Positions 19,243-28,128 are shown, counted from the first letter of the stretch. The stretch is 64,000 nt of DNA from Arenimonas oryziterrae DSM 21050 = YC6267 (GCF_000420545.1 NZ_ATVD01000001.1:186001-250000), one strand, 5' to 3'. Notes: generated from the sequence alone by a model not told the origin. Program-made: numbers and translations.

Positions 19243-19725
19243 CTAAGAAGAGGCTCCGAGAGCCGCCAATTTGCTGAGGCCGGCCAGCCAGGCCTCACCC
19301 GCCGGGCTACGGGACTGCAATCGGGCCCGGCGGCCGGCGCCGGACAGGTCCAGGGCAATGTCCAGGTCCGCCGGCGGCAGGCTCTCGCCGCCCCGTTCGG
19401 GCCACTCCACCAGCCAGAGCCGGGCCTGCGCCGCGAGGTCGTCTAGCCCCAGAAAATCCAGCTCCCCGGACTCGGCGATGCGATACAGGTCCAGATGCGC
19501 GGCCTCGCCCGCCGGCAATACATAGCGCTCGACCAAGGTGTAGGTCGGGCTCTTGATCGCGCCGCTCACGCCCAACTCGCGCAGCAAGGCGCGCGCCAGC
19601 GTGGATTTGCCCGCGCCCAGTTCGCCGCGCAGATACGCGATCGCACGCTCGGGCAGCGCGCGCGCCAGCTGACGCCCGAGCAGATCGGTGGCCTCGGCAT
19701 CGGCGAGAAACATCTCGAGCGTCAT
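19243..19725 (-). CDS. tsaE: tRNA threonylcarbamoyladenosine biosynthesis ATPase TsaE
   Basis: TsaE is the ATPase partner of TsaB and TsaD in making the t6A base at position 37 of ANN-decoding tRNAs. The 160-residue protein has the Walker A motif GELGAGKST (34-42), switch motif SPTYTLVERY and HLDLYRI near 95, with the LVEWPERGG segment. Length is normal. Its ATG overlaps the nnrD stop by 4 bp (ATGA), and amiC follows 86 bp downstream, matching the enterobacterial order nnr-tsaE-amiB-mutL. Confidence 0.95.
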   Translation of the reverse strand: MTLEMFLADAEATDLLGRQLARALPERAIAYLRGELGAGKSTLARALLRELGVSGAIKSPTYTLVERYVLPAGEAAHLDLYRIAESGELDFLGLDDLAAQARLWLVEWPERGGESLPPADLDIALDLSGAGRRARLQSRSPAGEAWLAGLSKLAALGASS

Positions 19726-21200
19726 TCCGGATTCGCCATGCGCCGCAGATGCGGAAACAGGTCGGACGGCAGCAGGCCGCGTTCGCCGTCGACACGCGCC
19801 GCGATGTCGCCGGCCGCGCCGTGCAGCAGCGCGCCGAACACCGCCGCATCGAATCGCGACAGATGCTGCGCATGCAGCGCGCCGATCACGCCGGTCAGCA
19901 CGTCGCCCATGCCGCCTGTGGCCATGCCGGGATTGCCGGCATCGATGACGGCGGTGATTTCTCCCGGCGCACCGACGAGGGTGCCGGCGCCTTTGAGCAC
20001 GATCACGCAGGCGAATTTTTTCACCAGCGCATCGACAGCCGCGTAGCGATCGGCCTGGATCTGGTCGTTGCTGCAGTCAAGCAGGCGCGCCGCTTCGCCC
20101 GGGTGCGGCGTGAGAATCGCCTGCGGCAATTCGCGCGGATGCAGGGCGAGCAGATTCAATGCATCCGCATCGAGAATCAGCGGCTTGCCCGACAGCGCGG
20201 CGGTTTCGAACAGCGAGCGCCCCCAGGGTCCCTGCCCCAGGCCCGGGCCGACCGCGAGCACGTCGGCTTTGCGGATCAGATCGTGCAGAGCGTCGGCGTC
20301 TTCGACGGCATGCGTCATCGCCTCCGGTCGCGCGGCAACGAGCGCGGCGACGCCTTCGCGACGGGTCGCCACGCTTGCCAGGCCCACGCCCGTGCGCAGC
20401 GCCGCTTCCGCGCATAAACGCACGGCGCCGCCCATGCCGACTTCGCCGCCGACGCAGAGCAGATGCCCGTACTCGCCCTTGTGCGCATTGGCATGCCGCG
20501 GCGCGAGGCCGGCGGCAAGATTTTCCGCGCGGTACAGGCGCGCCTGCGTGTCGAACCCTTGCAGGACATCCGCTGGCAGGCCCAGGCCATCGATGAAGAC
20601 CTCGCCGACATAGTCGCGCGCCGGCCCGGTGTGCAGGCCGCGTTTGCCGGCGATGAAACTCAGCGTCGCCTGCGCGCGGATCGCCACGCCCTCGGCATTG
20701 CCGCGATCGGCATCCAGTCCCGAGGGCAGATCGAGCGCCAGCACGGGCAGTCGCGTCGCATTGATGCGTTCGATCATCGCCTGGGTCGCGTCGCCGGGCG
20801 CCCGCGTCAGACCCAGACCGTAGATCGCATCGACCCAGATTTCCGCCGCGGGCAGGTCGCCATCGAAGATACGCGTCACGCCGCCGGCCGCACGCCAGTC
20901 GCGCGCGCAACGCTGGGCATCGGGCGTCCGCGGATCGGCACCGGGCGCGACCAGCACCTGCACACGACAGCCCGCGGCTTTCGCCAGACGCGCGAGCACA
21001 TAGCCGTCGCCGCCGTTGTTGCCCGGCCCGCAGGCGACCGCGATGCTGCGTGCCTGCGGCCAGCGCTTGCGCAGCAGGGCCCACGCCGCGGCGCCGGCGC
21101 GACCCATGAGTTCGTAGCCGGACAGACCCAGCTCGGTCAGCGCACGGCGGTCCATGTCGCGAACCTGGGCAGGTCGATACAGCGGGAGAGGCAAGTTCAT
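19722..21200 (-). CDS. nnrD: Bifunctional NAD(P)H-hydrate epimerase and ADP-dependent dehydratase
   Basis: This enzyme repairs hydrated NAD(P)H: the N-terminal YjeF domain epimerises R-NAD(P)HX to the S form, and the C-terminal kinase-like domain dehydrates it. The 492-residue fusion shows the epimerase motifs CGPGNNGGDGYVLA near 58-71 and DAIYGLGL, and the C-terminal GPGLGQG, ILTPHPGEAARLL and GGMGDVLTGVIGAL nucleotide-binding motifs. The start is 22 bp from the divergent queG start, with a -10 element between them. Its stop overlaps the tsaE start by 4 bp, as part of a tsaE-amiC-mutL run. Confidence 0.95.
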   Translation of the reverse strand: MNLPLPLYRPAQVRDMDRRALTELGLSGYELMGRAGAAAWALLRKRWPQARSIAVACGPGNNGGDGYVLARLAKAAGCRVQVLVAPGADPRTPDAQRCARDWRAAGGVTRIFDGDLPAAEIWVDAIYGLGLTRAPGDATQAMIERINATRLPVLALDLPSGLDADRGNAEGVAIRAQATLSFIAGKRGLHTGPARDYVGEVFIDGLGLPADVLQGFDTQARLYRAENLAAGLAPRHANAHKGEYGHLLCVGGEVGMGGAVRLCAEAALRTGVGLASVATRREGVAALVAARPEAMTHAVEDADALHDLIRKADVLAVGPGLGQGPWGRSLFETAALSGKPLILDADALNLLALHPRELPQAILTPHPGEAARLLDCSNDQIQADRYAAVDALVKKFACVIVLKGAGTLVGAPGEITAVIDAGNPGMATGGMGDVLTGVIGALHAQHLSRFDAAVFGALLHGAAGDIAARVDGERGLLPSDLFPHLRRMANPE

Positions 21201-21208
21201 CGGTCAAT

Positions 21209-21216
21209 TCTATACT
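21209..21216. promoter_or_regulatory. Overlapping divergent -10 elements for nnrD and queG
   Basis: The 22-bp gap between the two divergent start codons contains TCTATACT. On the plus strand TATACT (21211-21216) predicts a start at 21223, the A of the queG ATG. On the minus strand TATAGA (21214-21209) predicts a start near 21202, 2 nt before the nnrD ATG. The hexamers share four bases. Neither gene has a visible Shine-Dalgarno sequence, so both mRNAs may be essentially leaderless. Confidence 0.5.
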
Positions 21217-21222
21217 TGCGCC

Positions 21223-22278
21223 ATGCCCAACCTGCCCGCCCTCGCCGAAGACATCAAACGCTGGGGCCGCGAACTGGGCTTCCAGCAGGTCGGCATCACC
21301 GGCATCGAGCTGGCGCCCGATGAGGGCCATCTGCAGGACTGGCTGGAACAGGGCCAGCACGGCGAGATGGACTACATGGCGCGCCACGGCGACAAACGTT
21401 CGCGCCCGGCCGAACTGCAGCCGGGCACCCTGCGCGTGGTCAGCGTGCGCATGGACTACGGCACCGGCGAAGACGAGGAAGCCTGGCGCACGCTCGCGCA
21501 GGGCGAGCGCGCCTACGTGGCCCGCTACGCCCTGGGCCGCGACTATCACAAGGTCATGCGCAACCGTCTGCAGAAACTCTCCGACCGCATCGCCGACGCG
21601 ATCGGACCGTTCGGCTATCGCGTCTTCGTCGACTCCGCGCCCGTGCTCGAACGCGCGCTCGCGCGCAACGCCGGCCTGGGCTGGATCGGCAAGAATGCCT
21701 GCGTGATCAACCGCAACGCCGGCAGCTGGTTTTTCCTCGGCGAAATCTTCATCGACCTGCCCGTGCCCGTCGACACACCGGCGAGCGCGCACTGCGGCAC
21801 CTGCACGCGCTGCATCGACATCTGCCCGACCCAGGCGATCATCGCGCCCAATCGCATCGATGCGCGCCGCTGCATCAGCTATCTGACCATCGAACTCAAG
21901 GGCTCGATCCCGGAAGAGTTCCGCGCGGCGATCGGCAACCGCATTTTCGGCTGCGACGATTGCCAGCTGATCTGCCCCTGGAACAAGTTCGCCACGCGTT
22001 TCGACGAACCGGATTTCCGCGCGCGCAACGACCTCGATCGCGCGACGCTCGTGGAGCTGTTCGCCTGGACGGAAACGGAATTCCTGCAGCGCACGGAAGG
22101 CTCGGCGATCCGCCGCACCGGCTACGAAGGCTGGCTGCGCAATATCGCGGTCGCGCTGGGCAATGCACCACGCAGCGCGGAAGTGCTTTCGGCGCTGGAA
22201 TCACGCCGCGAGGATGCCTCGGAGATCGTGCGGGAGCATGTGGCGTGGGCGCTTGCGCATTCCACGCAGAAAGACTGA
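21223..22278 (+). CDS. queG: Epoxyqueuosine reductase QueG
   Basis: QueG performs the last step of queuosine synthesis, reducing epoxyqueuosine in tRNA with cobalamin and two [4Fe-4S] clusters. The 351-residue protein shows GLGWIGKNACVINRN near 152-167, a first ferredoxin motif CGTCTRCIDICP near 190-201, a second CDDCQLICPWN near 245-255, and a C-terminal HEAT-like segment (about 300-350). Length is close to the E. coli enzyme. I choose the ATG at 21223 because an upstream in-frame start would overlap nnrD and add 23 residues with no similarity. The divergent nnrD/tsaE neighbourhood matches E. coli. Confidence 0.96.
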   Translation: MPNLPALAEDIKRWGRELGFQQVGITGIELAPDEGHLQDWLEQGQHGEMDYMARHGDKRSRPAELQPGTLRVVSVRMDYGTGEDEEAWRTLAQGERAYVARYALGRDYHKVMRNRLQKLSDRIADAIGPFGYRVFVDSAPVLERALARNAGLGWIGKNACVINRNAGSWFFLGEIFIDLPVPVDTPASAHCGTCTRCIDICPTQAIIAPNRIDARRCISYLTIELKGSIPEEFRAAIGNRIFGCDDCQLICPWNKFATRFDEPDFRARNDLDRATLVELFAWTETEFLQRTEGSAIRRTGYEGWLRNIAVALGNAPRSAEVLSALESRREDASEIVREHVAWALAHSTQKD

Positions 22279-22306
22279 CGCGCCTCGATGGGACCACGCC
22301 CACGAA

Positions 22307-23827
22307 CTAGCGCCGCGCGCGAATCTCGTCGAGCAAGGCGCGCGTCACCGGATCGTGGATATCCGCGCCGGCGGTGCCTGCCAGCGCCGGCAGCAACTGG
22401 TTGGCAATGCGCTTGCCCAGCTCCACGCCCCACTGATCGAAGGCATTGATGCCCCAGACGACACTTTGTACGTACACGCTGTGCTCGTACATCGCGATGA
22501 GCGCGCCGAAGGATTCGGGCGTGAGTTCGTCGAGCAGGAACAAGGTCGAAGGTCGGTTGCCCGGATAGCGCTTCTGCGCATCGGCATCCTCTGCGCCATT
22601 GGCGAGCGCTTCGCCTTGCGCGAGCAGATTGGCGAGCAGCGCCTCATGGCTTTCCGCATACGAATGCGCAGGCCGGACTACGCCGACGAAATCCGAGGGC
22701 ACGGTGTCCGTGCCCTGGTGCAGTGCCTGGAAAAAGCTGTGCTGGCTGCTCGTGCCGGTACCGCCCCACAGCATCGGCACCGTTGCCACGGGCGCCGGCG
22801 TGCCGTCGGGACGCACGGATTTGCCGAGGCTCTCCATGACCAACTGCTGCAGATACGCCGGCAACAACGCCAGGCGCTCGTCGTAAGGCATCACCGCATG
22901 CGTGTCGAAGCCCAGGCCATTGCGGTTCCAGATCACCGACAGCGCATGCCAGACGGCGAGATTGTCGGCGAGTGGCGCCGACAGCACGTGCGCGTCCATC
23001 GCCGCTGCACCCGCCAGCAAGCGCTTGAAATGCTCGCCGCCGATCGCGATCGCGACGACGAAGCCCACCGCCGACCACAACGAATAACGTCCGCCGACCC
23101 AGTCCCACATTGGCAGCACGCGTTCGGCTGGAACACCGAAGGCCGCGGCTTTCGGGACATTGGCGGTGACCGCATACAGACGATCATCGCTGCCGAGCCA
23201 GTCTTTCAGGATCGCGCCATTGAGCAGGGTTTCCTGCGTGCCAAAACTCTTCGAAACCAGCACCACCGCGGTGCGCGCCGGATCGAGCCCGCGCAGCAGG
23301 TGCTGCACCGCACTGGCATCGGCATTGTTGAGGAAATGGATGCGCTGACGGCCATCGGAAAAATCGCGCAGCGCATCGACCGCCAGACGCGGACCCAGAT
23401 CGGAACCGCCGATACCGACATTGATGATGTCGGTGATCTGGCTGTCGCGAAGGCGCTCCGCCATCGCCAACATGCGTGTCTGCGTGGGCAGGACTTCGCT
23501 GCGCGCTGCGCGGGCCGCCTCGCCCTGCCCCAGATCGGAGCGAAGTGCGGTATGCAAGGCCGGTCGCGCCTCGGAGACATTGACCTTCTCGCCGTCGAAC
23601 AGGGCACGAAACGCGGCGGGCACGCCGGCTTTCTGCGCCAGATCAAGCAGGACCGCACGCGCGGCAGCGTCGTAACGTTGCCGGGCGAAGCTGGCGTATA
23701 CGGGGCCGACGCGCAACGAGAATTCGCGCGCACGATCGGCGCGGGAGGTGGTGAGCTCGCTCAACGGCGTCTGGATCAGACGCGCTGCTTCGACGCTCAG
23801 TGCCTGCCAGTCAGGGTCGATCCGCAT
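22307..23827 (-). CDS. pgi: Glucose-6-phosphate isomerase
   Basis: Pgi interconverts glucose-6-phosphate and fructose-6-phosphate in central carbon metabolism. The 506-residue protein has the SIS-type motifs NVGIGGSDLGPRLAVDALR near 142-160, VSKSFGTQETLLN near 195-207, and the C-terminal VWGINAFDQWGVELGKRIA near 467-485. The length is a little short of the 549 residues of E. coli, as expected for xanthomonads. It is convergent with queG, 28 bp away, and lies upstream of panC on the same strand. No specific regulator site is obvious. Confidence 0.97.
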   Translation of the reverse strand: MRIDPDWQALSVEAARLIQTPLSELTTSRADRAREFSLRVGPVYASFARQRYDAAARAVLLDLAQKAGVPAAFRALFDGEKVNVSEARPALHTALRSDLGQGEAARAARSEVLPTQTRMLAMAERLRDSQITDIINVGIGGSDLGPRLAVDALRDFSDGRQRIHFLNNADASAVQHLLRGLDPARTAVVLVSKSFGTQETLLNGAILKDWLGSDDRLYAVTANVPKAAAFGVPAERVLPMWDWVGGRYSLWSAVGFVVAIAIGGEHFKRLLAGAAAMDAHVLSAPLADNLAVWHALSVIWNRNGLGFDTHAVMPYDERLALLPAYLQQLVMESLGKSVRPDGTPAPVATVPMLWGGTGTSSQHSFFQALHQGTDTVPSDFVGVVRPAHSYAESHEALLANLLAQGEALANGAEDADAQKRYPGNRPSTLFLLDELTPESFGALIAMYEHSVYVQSVVWGINAFDQWGVELGKRIANQLLPALAGTAGADIHDPVTRALLDEIRARR

Positions 23828-23893
23828 GAAAAATCCGGGGCTGAAGTTGATCCGAGTCTAACCGGCGGACGTGACCGGCGCTGCCGCCGTCCG

Positions 23894-24742
23894 TCACGCG
23901 ATGTCGAATTCCAGGTTGTCGATCAGCCGGGTGCGGCCCAATCGCGCGGCAATCAGGGCCAGCAGGCCCTTTTCGTCGCTGGCGCGCGGGCGCGACAGGT
24001 CGCTGCGGCGGATTTCCGCGTAGTCGACCGTGAATCCGGCCATTTCCAGGCGCTGGCGCGCCTCGGCCTCGATGCCGCCCGGCGGCATGCCCAGCGCTGC
24101 CTGGTCGCGCATGAAACACAGGGTCTGGTAGATGAAGGTGGCCGTCTGTCGCTCTTCGCCCTGCAGATACTGGTTGCGCGAACTCATCGCCAGACCATCG
24201 GTCTCGCGCAGCGTCGGCGCCGGCACGATGCGCACGGGGAAACTCATTTCCGTGGCCATGTACCGGATCACCTGCAACTGCTGGTAGTCCTTGCGCCCGA
24301 ACACCGCGACATCCGGCTGCACCATGTTGAACAGGCGCGCGACGACCTGCGCGACGCCGTTGAAGTGACCGGGCCGATGCGCGCCGCACAGGATGTCGGT
24401 GATGCCGGGAACGTGCATCTGCACGCAGCCCATCGTGCCGAACGGATACATTTCCTCCACGCTCGGCAGCAGCAGCGCGTCGCAACCGGCGCCACGCAGT
24501 CCGTCGATGTCGGTGTCGGGCGTGCGCGGGTAGCGCGCGTAGTCCTCGTTCGGACCGAATTGCGTGGGATTGACGAAGATGCTCGCGACGATCTTGTCGG
24601 CATGCTGCCGTGCCAGCTCGACGAGCGCGAAATGACCGGCGTGCAGGTTGCCCATCGTCGGCACGAAGCCGACGCGCAATCCCGCGCGGCGCCAGTCGCC
24701 GATCTGCCGACGCAGGTCGGCCACTTTGCTGAAACTGAGCAT
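23894..24742 (-). CDS. panC: Pantothenate synthetase
   Basis: PanC condenses pantoate and beta-alanine with ATP to make pantothenate. The 282-residue protein contains the class I nucleotidyltransferase HxGH motif in MGNLHAGHFAL (His34, His37), the FVNPTQFGPNEDY motif near 58-70, GRKDYQQLQVI, and the KMSKS-like LAMSSRN near 184-190. The ATG overlaps the panB stop by one base (TGATG), so translation is likely coupled. The operon panB-panC continues the conserved pcnB-folK-panB-panC order. Confidence 0.97.
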   Translation of the reverse strand: MLSFSKVADLRRQIGDWRRAGLRVGFVPTMGNLHAGHFALVELARQHADKIVASIFVNPTQFGPNEDYARYPRTPDTDIDGLRGAGCDALLLPSVEEMYPFGTMGCVQMHVPGITDILCGAHRPGHFNGVAQVVARLFNMVQPDVAVFGRKDYQQLQVIRYMATEMSFPVRIVPAPTLRETDGLAMSSRNQYLQGEERQTATFIYQTLCFMRDQAALGMPPGGIEAEARQRLEMAGFTVDYAEIRRSDLSRPRASDEKGLLALIAARLGRTRLIDNLEFDIA

Positions 24743-25572
24743 CAGTCGTATCCGTGTTCGGCAGTGGGGAAGGCGCCGGACTTCACCGCGTCGACGAAGG
24801 CGCGGATCGCGCCGTCGATCGAGCCGCCCTGCTCCAGGAAATTCTTCACGAAACGCGGCCGACGGTGCCCGGAGTTGATGCCGAGCAGATCGTGCAAGAC
24901 CAGGATCTGGCCATCGCAATCGGGACCGGCGCCGATGCCGATGGTCGGAATCGCGAGGCTGCGGGTGATTTCGGCAGCGAGCGCACTGGGTACGCATTCG
25001 AGCACCAGCAGGTCGGCGCCGGCGTCCGCGACCGCGTGCGCGTCGGCGAGCAGCTTTTCCGCCGCCGCTTCTTCACGCCCCTGCACCTTGTAGCCGCCCA
25101 GGCGCAGTACCGATTGGGGCGTCAGACCCAGGTGCGCACAGACCGGAACATCGCGCTCGCTGAGGAAACGGATGCTGTCGAGCAAGGCGCCCGCACCTTC
25201 GAGCTTGACCATGCTCGCGCCGCCTTCGGCGAGCATCGCGGTCGCGGCGTCGATCGCGCGATCGGGCGTGGCATAACTCTGGAACGGCATGTCGGCGATG
25301 AGCAGGGCAGACTTCAGACCGCGCGCCACGCAGGCGCTGTGATAGACGATGTCCGACACGGTCACCGGCAGCGTGCTGGCGTGGCCCTGCACGACCATGC
25401 CGAGGGAATCGCCGACGAGCACGACGTCGATGCCGCAGGCGTCCATGGTGCGCGCGAAGCTGGCGTCGTAGGCGGTCAGCGAGGCGATGCGCTGGCGCTC
25501 GGCTTTCATCTGCCGCAGCTTGGGCACGGTCAGGGCGGTGCGCGTGGTCTTGGTATCCGTTGCGGCGTACAT
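24742..25572 (-). CDS. panB: 3-methyl-2-oxobutanoate hydroxymethyltransferase
   Basis: PanB transfers a hydroxymethyl group from methylene-tetrahydrofolate to ketoisovalerate, giving ketopantoate. The 276-residue protein has the TIM-barrel motifs [24 protein letters not shown] (metal and substrate site, near 53-66), [10 protein letters not shown] near 92-101, and MVKLEGA. Length is normal. It overlaps panC by one base, and it lies 34 bp downstream of folK on the same strand. Confidence 0.97.
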   Translation of the reverse strand: MYAATDTKTTRTALTVPKLRQMKAERQRIASLTAYDASFARTMDACGIDVVLVGDSLGMVVQGHASTLPVTVSDIVYHSACVARGLKSALLIADMPFQSYATPDRAIDAATAMLAEGGASMVKLEGAGALLDSIRFLSERDVPVCAHLGLTPQSVLRLGGYKVQGREEAAAEKLLADAHAVADAGADLLVLECVPSALAAEITRSLAIPTIGIGAGPDCDGQILVLHDLLGINSGHRRPRFVKNFLEQGGSIDGAIRAFVDAVKSGAFPTAEHGYD

Positions 25573-25606
25573 GCGTGGCCCGAGGCTCGTGGATCCGGAA
25601 AGTCGC

Positions 25607-26113
25607 TTACGTTACCGCGTGGACGCCATCGGTAGCCACCATCGTCAGCAAGGCATCGACGCGCCCGCGACCGGGAATTTCCAGCGACGGGGCGATTTCC
25701 GCCAAAGGCACCAGCACGAACGCCCGCTCATGCAGGCGCGGATGCGGCAGGTGCAGACCGGGCTCGTAGACGGTCTGGTCGCCGTAAACGAGCAGGTCGA
25801 GATCGAGCGAACGCGGTCCCCAGCGGTCTTCCTCGCTGCGCACGCGGCCGAAGCGCTGTTCGATACTGAGCAGGTGATCGAGCAGCACGCGCGGCACCAG
25901 GCGCGATTGCAGTTCGACCACGGCATTGAGGAAATCGGGCTGGTCGGTCCGGCCCCAGGCCGGCGTCCGGTAGAACGCCGACTGCGCGCGCACCGAGGTC
26001 TGCGGCAATTCATCGAGCGCGAAAATCGCTTCGTCCAGCGTTTCCGCCGACTCGCCCAGATTGCTGCCCAGGCCGACGAATACACGTACCGGCGGATCGG
26101 GCGGCAAGGTCAT
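25607..26113 (-). CDS. folK: 2-amino-4-hydroxy-6-hydroxymethyldihydropteridine pyrophosphokinase
   Basis: HPPK pyrophosphorylates the pterin precursor in folate synthesis. The 168-residue protein starts with the GLGSNLGES motif (14-22), continues with AFYRTPAWG near 47-55, and has the diagnostic magnesium-binding and catalytic segment [16 protein letters not shown] near 98-113, with the pterin-binding [15 protein letters not shown] near 123-137. Length matches HPPK. Its ATG overlaps the pcnB stop by 4 bp, so coupling with poly(A) polymerase is likely, as in the E. coli pcnB-folK pair. Confidence 0.97.
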   Translation of the reverse strand: MTLPPDPPVRVFVGLGSNLGESAETLDEAIFALDELPQTSVRAQSAFYRTPAWGRTDQPDFLNAVVELQSRLVPRVLLDHLLSIEQRFGRVRSEEDRWGPRSLDLDLLVYGDQTVYEPGLHLPHPRLHERAFVLVPLAEIAPSLEIPGRGRVDALLTMVATDGVHAVT

Positions 26114-27507
26114 TCGGGCGTTCCCGCAGCAGGCGCGGCTCCGGCACCCGGCGGCTTGCGCCGGCGGCGGCGACGCTTCTTGGGCGCATCGCCGACACTG
26201 CCTTCGACGTAGTCGCTCTCGATCTCGCCTTCCCCGCGATCGCCGCGTGCGGACTTGCCGGGCAGGCGCTCGGCGAGCTGCTCGGGCGACTGCAGCTGCG
26301 CCTCGCGCCAGAAGACGACGTCATCGGCGACTTCCGGCGATCCGGATTGGCGCAGTTCGAGGAAATCAAACGCCGCGCGGAAGCGCGGATGCGCGAGCAG
26401 GCGGAACACGCGCTTGCGCACGCGCTGGGTGAAGCGCGGTTGCAGCAACCAGATTTCCTGCATCGGCAGCGAGAACCGGCGCGGCAACGCGATGCGTTCG
26501 GCCTGGTGCAAGGTCACGCGATCGGCGGCGCGCTGCTGCGCGACCAGCGGATCGGTGCCCGCTTTCTGCAGGACCGCGAGTTCGCGGCAATACGCAGGCC
26601 ACAGCAGCGCGGCGAACAGGAAGGCCGGCGTGACCGGCTTTTCGTCGGCGATGCGCTGATCGGTATTGCGCAGCGCCTGGATCACCATCGTGCGCAGGGC
26701 GCCGCTGCGATTGGTGATCAGGGCTTTCGCCGTTTCCGGGAACAGCACCGGCAACAGACCGTTCTTTTCCAGCGCGAGGAAACTCTTTTCGGCGTGCCCG
26801 GCGAGGAACATCTTCAGGCATTCGTCGAACAGGCGCGCCGGTGCGGCGCCCGACAGCAGCGGCGCCAGGCGCGCGATCGGCTCGGCCGCGGCCGGGTCAA
26901 TCGAGAAATCAAGCTTCGAGGCCAGGCGAACCGCGCGCAGCATGCGCACCGGATCTTCGCGATACCGCGCTTCCGGATCGCCGATGAGCTTGAGCACGCG
27001 CGCCTGCACGTCCTCGAAGCCGCCGACGTAGTCGCGGACGGAAAAATCCTCGACGGTGTAGTACAGCGCGTTCGCGGTGAAGTCGCGGCGGATCGCGTCG
27101 TCCTCGATCGTGCCGTAGACGTTGTCGCGCGACAGGCGGCCTTCGTCGACGGTTTCGCGATCGCCGCTGCCATCGTCGGCATTCGAACGGAAGGTGGCGA
27201 CTTCGATGATCTCGCGACCGTAGACCACGTGCGCCAGACGGAAGCGGCGACCGATCAGACGGCAGTTGCGGAACAGCGACTTGACCTGCTCGGGCGTCGC
27301 ATCGGTGGCGACGTCGAAATCCTTCGGATGTCCGCCAATCAGCAGGTCGCGCACGGCGCCGCCGACCAGGTATCCCTGGAACCCGCCTTCGCGCAGGCGA
27401 TACAGCACCCGCAACGCATTCGGACTGATGTCCTTGCGGGAGATGCCGTGCGCGTCGCGCGGCACGATGCGCGGGACGAGCTTGAGGGGTGAGGTGGTTT
27501 CCGTCAT
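26110..27507 (-). CDS. pcnB: Poly(A) polymerase I
   Basis: PcnB adds poly(A) tails to RNA and helps mark it for decay. The 465-residue protein has the nucleotidyltransferase signature LVGGAVRDLLIGGHPKDFDVATDA near 47-70, with the two catalytic aspartates at 63 and 65, and the FRNCRLIGRRFRLAHV and RDFTANALYYTVED motifs. An HD-like helical region follows. The C-terminus is an arginine-rich tail (KKRRRRRRKPPG), a typical RNA-binding extension of this enzyme in proteobacteria. The downstream folK gene overlaps it by 4 bp. Confidence 0.96.
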   Translation of the reverse strand: MTETTSPLKLVPRIVPRDAHGISRKDISPNALRVLYRLREGGFQGYLVGGAVRDLLIGGHPKDFDVATDATPEQVKSLFRNCRLIGRRFRLAHVVYGREIIEVATFRSNADDGSGDRETVDEGRLSRDNVYGTIEDDAIRRDFTANALYYTVEDFSVRDYVGGFEDVQARVLKLIGDPEARYREDPVRMLRAVRLASKLDFSIDPAAAEPIARLAPLLSGAAPARLFDECLKMFLAGHAEKSFLALEKNGLLPVLFPETAKALITNRSGALRTMVIQALRNTDQRIADEKPVTPAFLFAALLWPAYCRELAVLQKAGTDPLVAQQRAADRVTLHQAERIALPRRFSLPMQEIWLLQPRFTQRVRKRVFRLLAHPRFRAAFDFLELRQSGSPEVADDVVFWREAQLQSPEQLAERLPGKSARGDRGEGEIESDYVEGSVGDAPKKRRRRRRKPPGAGAAPAAGTPE

Positions 27508-27581
27508 GGGATCTCGAGGCCGGAATCCTTCCGGCCGGGCGGAGCCGCAGGCAAAGCCTAGGCGGCGGGCAAGTGAGCCGC

Positions 27582-27587
27582 TATACT
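27582..27587 (+). promoter_or_regulatory. -10 element for tRNA-Glu/fdxA
   Basis: TATACT lies 28 bp before the first base of the tRNA. The predicted transcript start is near 27594, giving a precursor leader of about 21 nt. No convincing -35 hexamer is visible. The same transcript could run into fdxA, since there is no terminator between the tRNA and fdxA. Confidence 0.45.
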
Positions 27588-27614
27588 AGCCTCTGCCATC
27601 GGCGCAATCCATGC

Positions 27615-27690
27615 GCTCCCTTCGTCTAGTGGCCTAGGACATCGCCCTCTCAAGGCGAGAACACGAGTTCGAACCTCGTAGGGAGCGCCA
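27615..27690 (+). tRNA. tRNA-Glu (anticodon CUC)
   Basis: The 76 bases fold as a tRNA. The acceptor stem is GCTCCCT with AGGGAGC, followed by discriminator G and an encoded CCA (27688-27690). The D arm is GTCTAGTGGCCTAGGAC, the anticodon stem TCGCC/GGCGA encloses the loop CTCTCAA with anticodon CTC, and the T arm ACGAG-TTCGAAC-CTCGT is intact. A CUC anticodon reads GAG, and is usually an extra isoacceptor beside UUC in high-GC genomes. The fdxA gene begins 25 bp downstream. Confidence 0.95.
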
Positions 27691-27715
27691 ACGCCCTTCT
27701 CCCGTCGGACGCAAC

Positions 27716-28039
27716 ATGCCCTTCGTCGTTACCGAGAACTGCATCCGCTGCAAGTACACCGACTGCGTCGAAGTCTGCCCGGTGGACTGCTTCCACGAAG
27801 GTCCCAACTTCCTGGTCATCGATCCCGACGAGTGCATCGATTGCACCCTGTGCGAGCCCGAATGCCCGGCCAAGGCGATCTATCCCGAAGACGACGTGCC
27901 GGCCGGCCAGGAAAACTACATCGCGCTCAATGCCGAGCTGGCCAAGGCCTGGCCGGTGATCACCACGCGCTCCGAACCTCTGCCCGATGCCGCCGAATGG
28001 GATGGCAAGACCGGTAAGCTCGACCAGCTCCAGCGCTGA
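27716..28039 (+). CDS. fdxA: 7Fe ferredoxin FdxA
   Basis: FdxA is a small cytoplasmic electron carrier with one [3Fe-4S] and one [4Fe-4S] cluster. The 107-residue protein has cysteines at 9, 12, 17 and 21 with Cys25, then Cys40, 43, 46 and 50 ([12 protein letters not shown]), and the motif [21 protein letters not shown] shared by the family; the C-terminal extension is also typical. Length is normal. It lies between tRNA-Glu and a strong terminator. A 20-bp tandem duplication lies directly after the stop codon. Confidence 0.96.
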   Translation: MPFVVTENCIRCKYTDCVEVCPVDCFHEGPNFLVIDPDECIDCTLCEPECPAKAIYPEDDVPAGQENYIALNAELAKAWPVITTRSEPLPDAAEWDGKTGKLDQLQR

Positions 28040-28041
28040 AT

Positions 28042-28081
28042 TCCACGGAACGCAGACCAACTCCACGGAACGCAGACCAAC
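28042..28081. repeat. 20-bp perfect tandem duplication after fdxA
   Basis: The 20-bp unit TCCACGGAACGCAGACCAAC occurs twice head to tail (28042-28061 and 28062-28081). It starts 2 bp after the fdxA stop codon and ends 2 bp before the terminator hairpin. It looks like a recent local duplication in the 3' untranslated region. Confidence 0.9.
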
Positions 28082-28083
28082 AA

Positions 28084-28106
28084 AAAGGGCGCCATCGGCG
28101 CCCTTT
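28084..28106. terminator. Bidirectional intrinsic terminator between fdxA and bamC
   Basis: AAAGGGCGCC-ATC-GGCGCCCTTT forms a perfect 10-bp stem with a 3-nt loop. It has an A-run on the left and a short T-run on the right, so it can stop transcripts from both convergent genes. The same 23-bp sequence, and the following CT, is found after thiD at 33339-33361. Confidence 0.85.
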
Positions 28107-28128
28107 CTGCTTTGCGGCGACGGCAGGC

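Noticed and set aside
22163-25093. A 976-codon open frame antisense to pgi, panC and panB
   Set aside because: Same reasoning as above: the real genes are unambiguous and the frame crosses several of them and their junctions.
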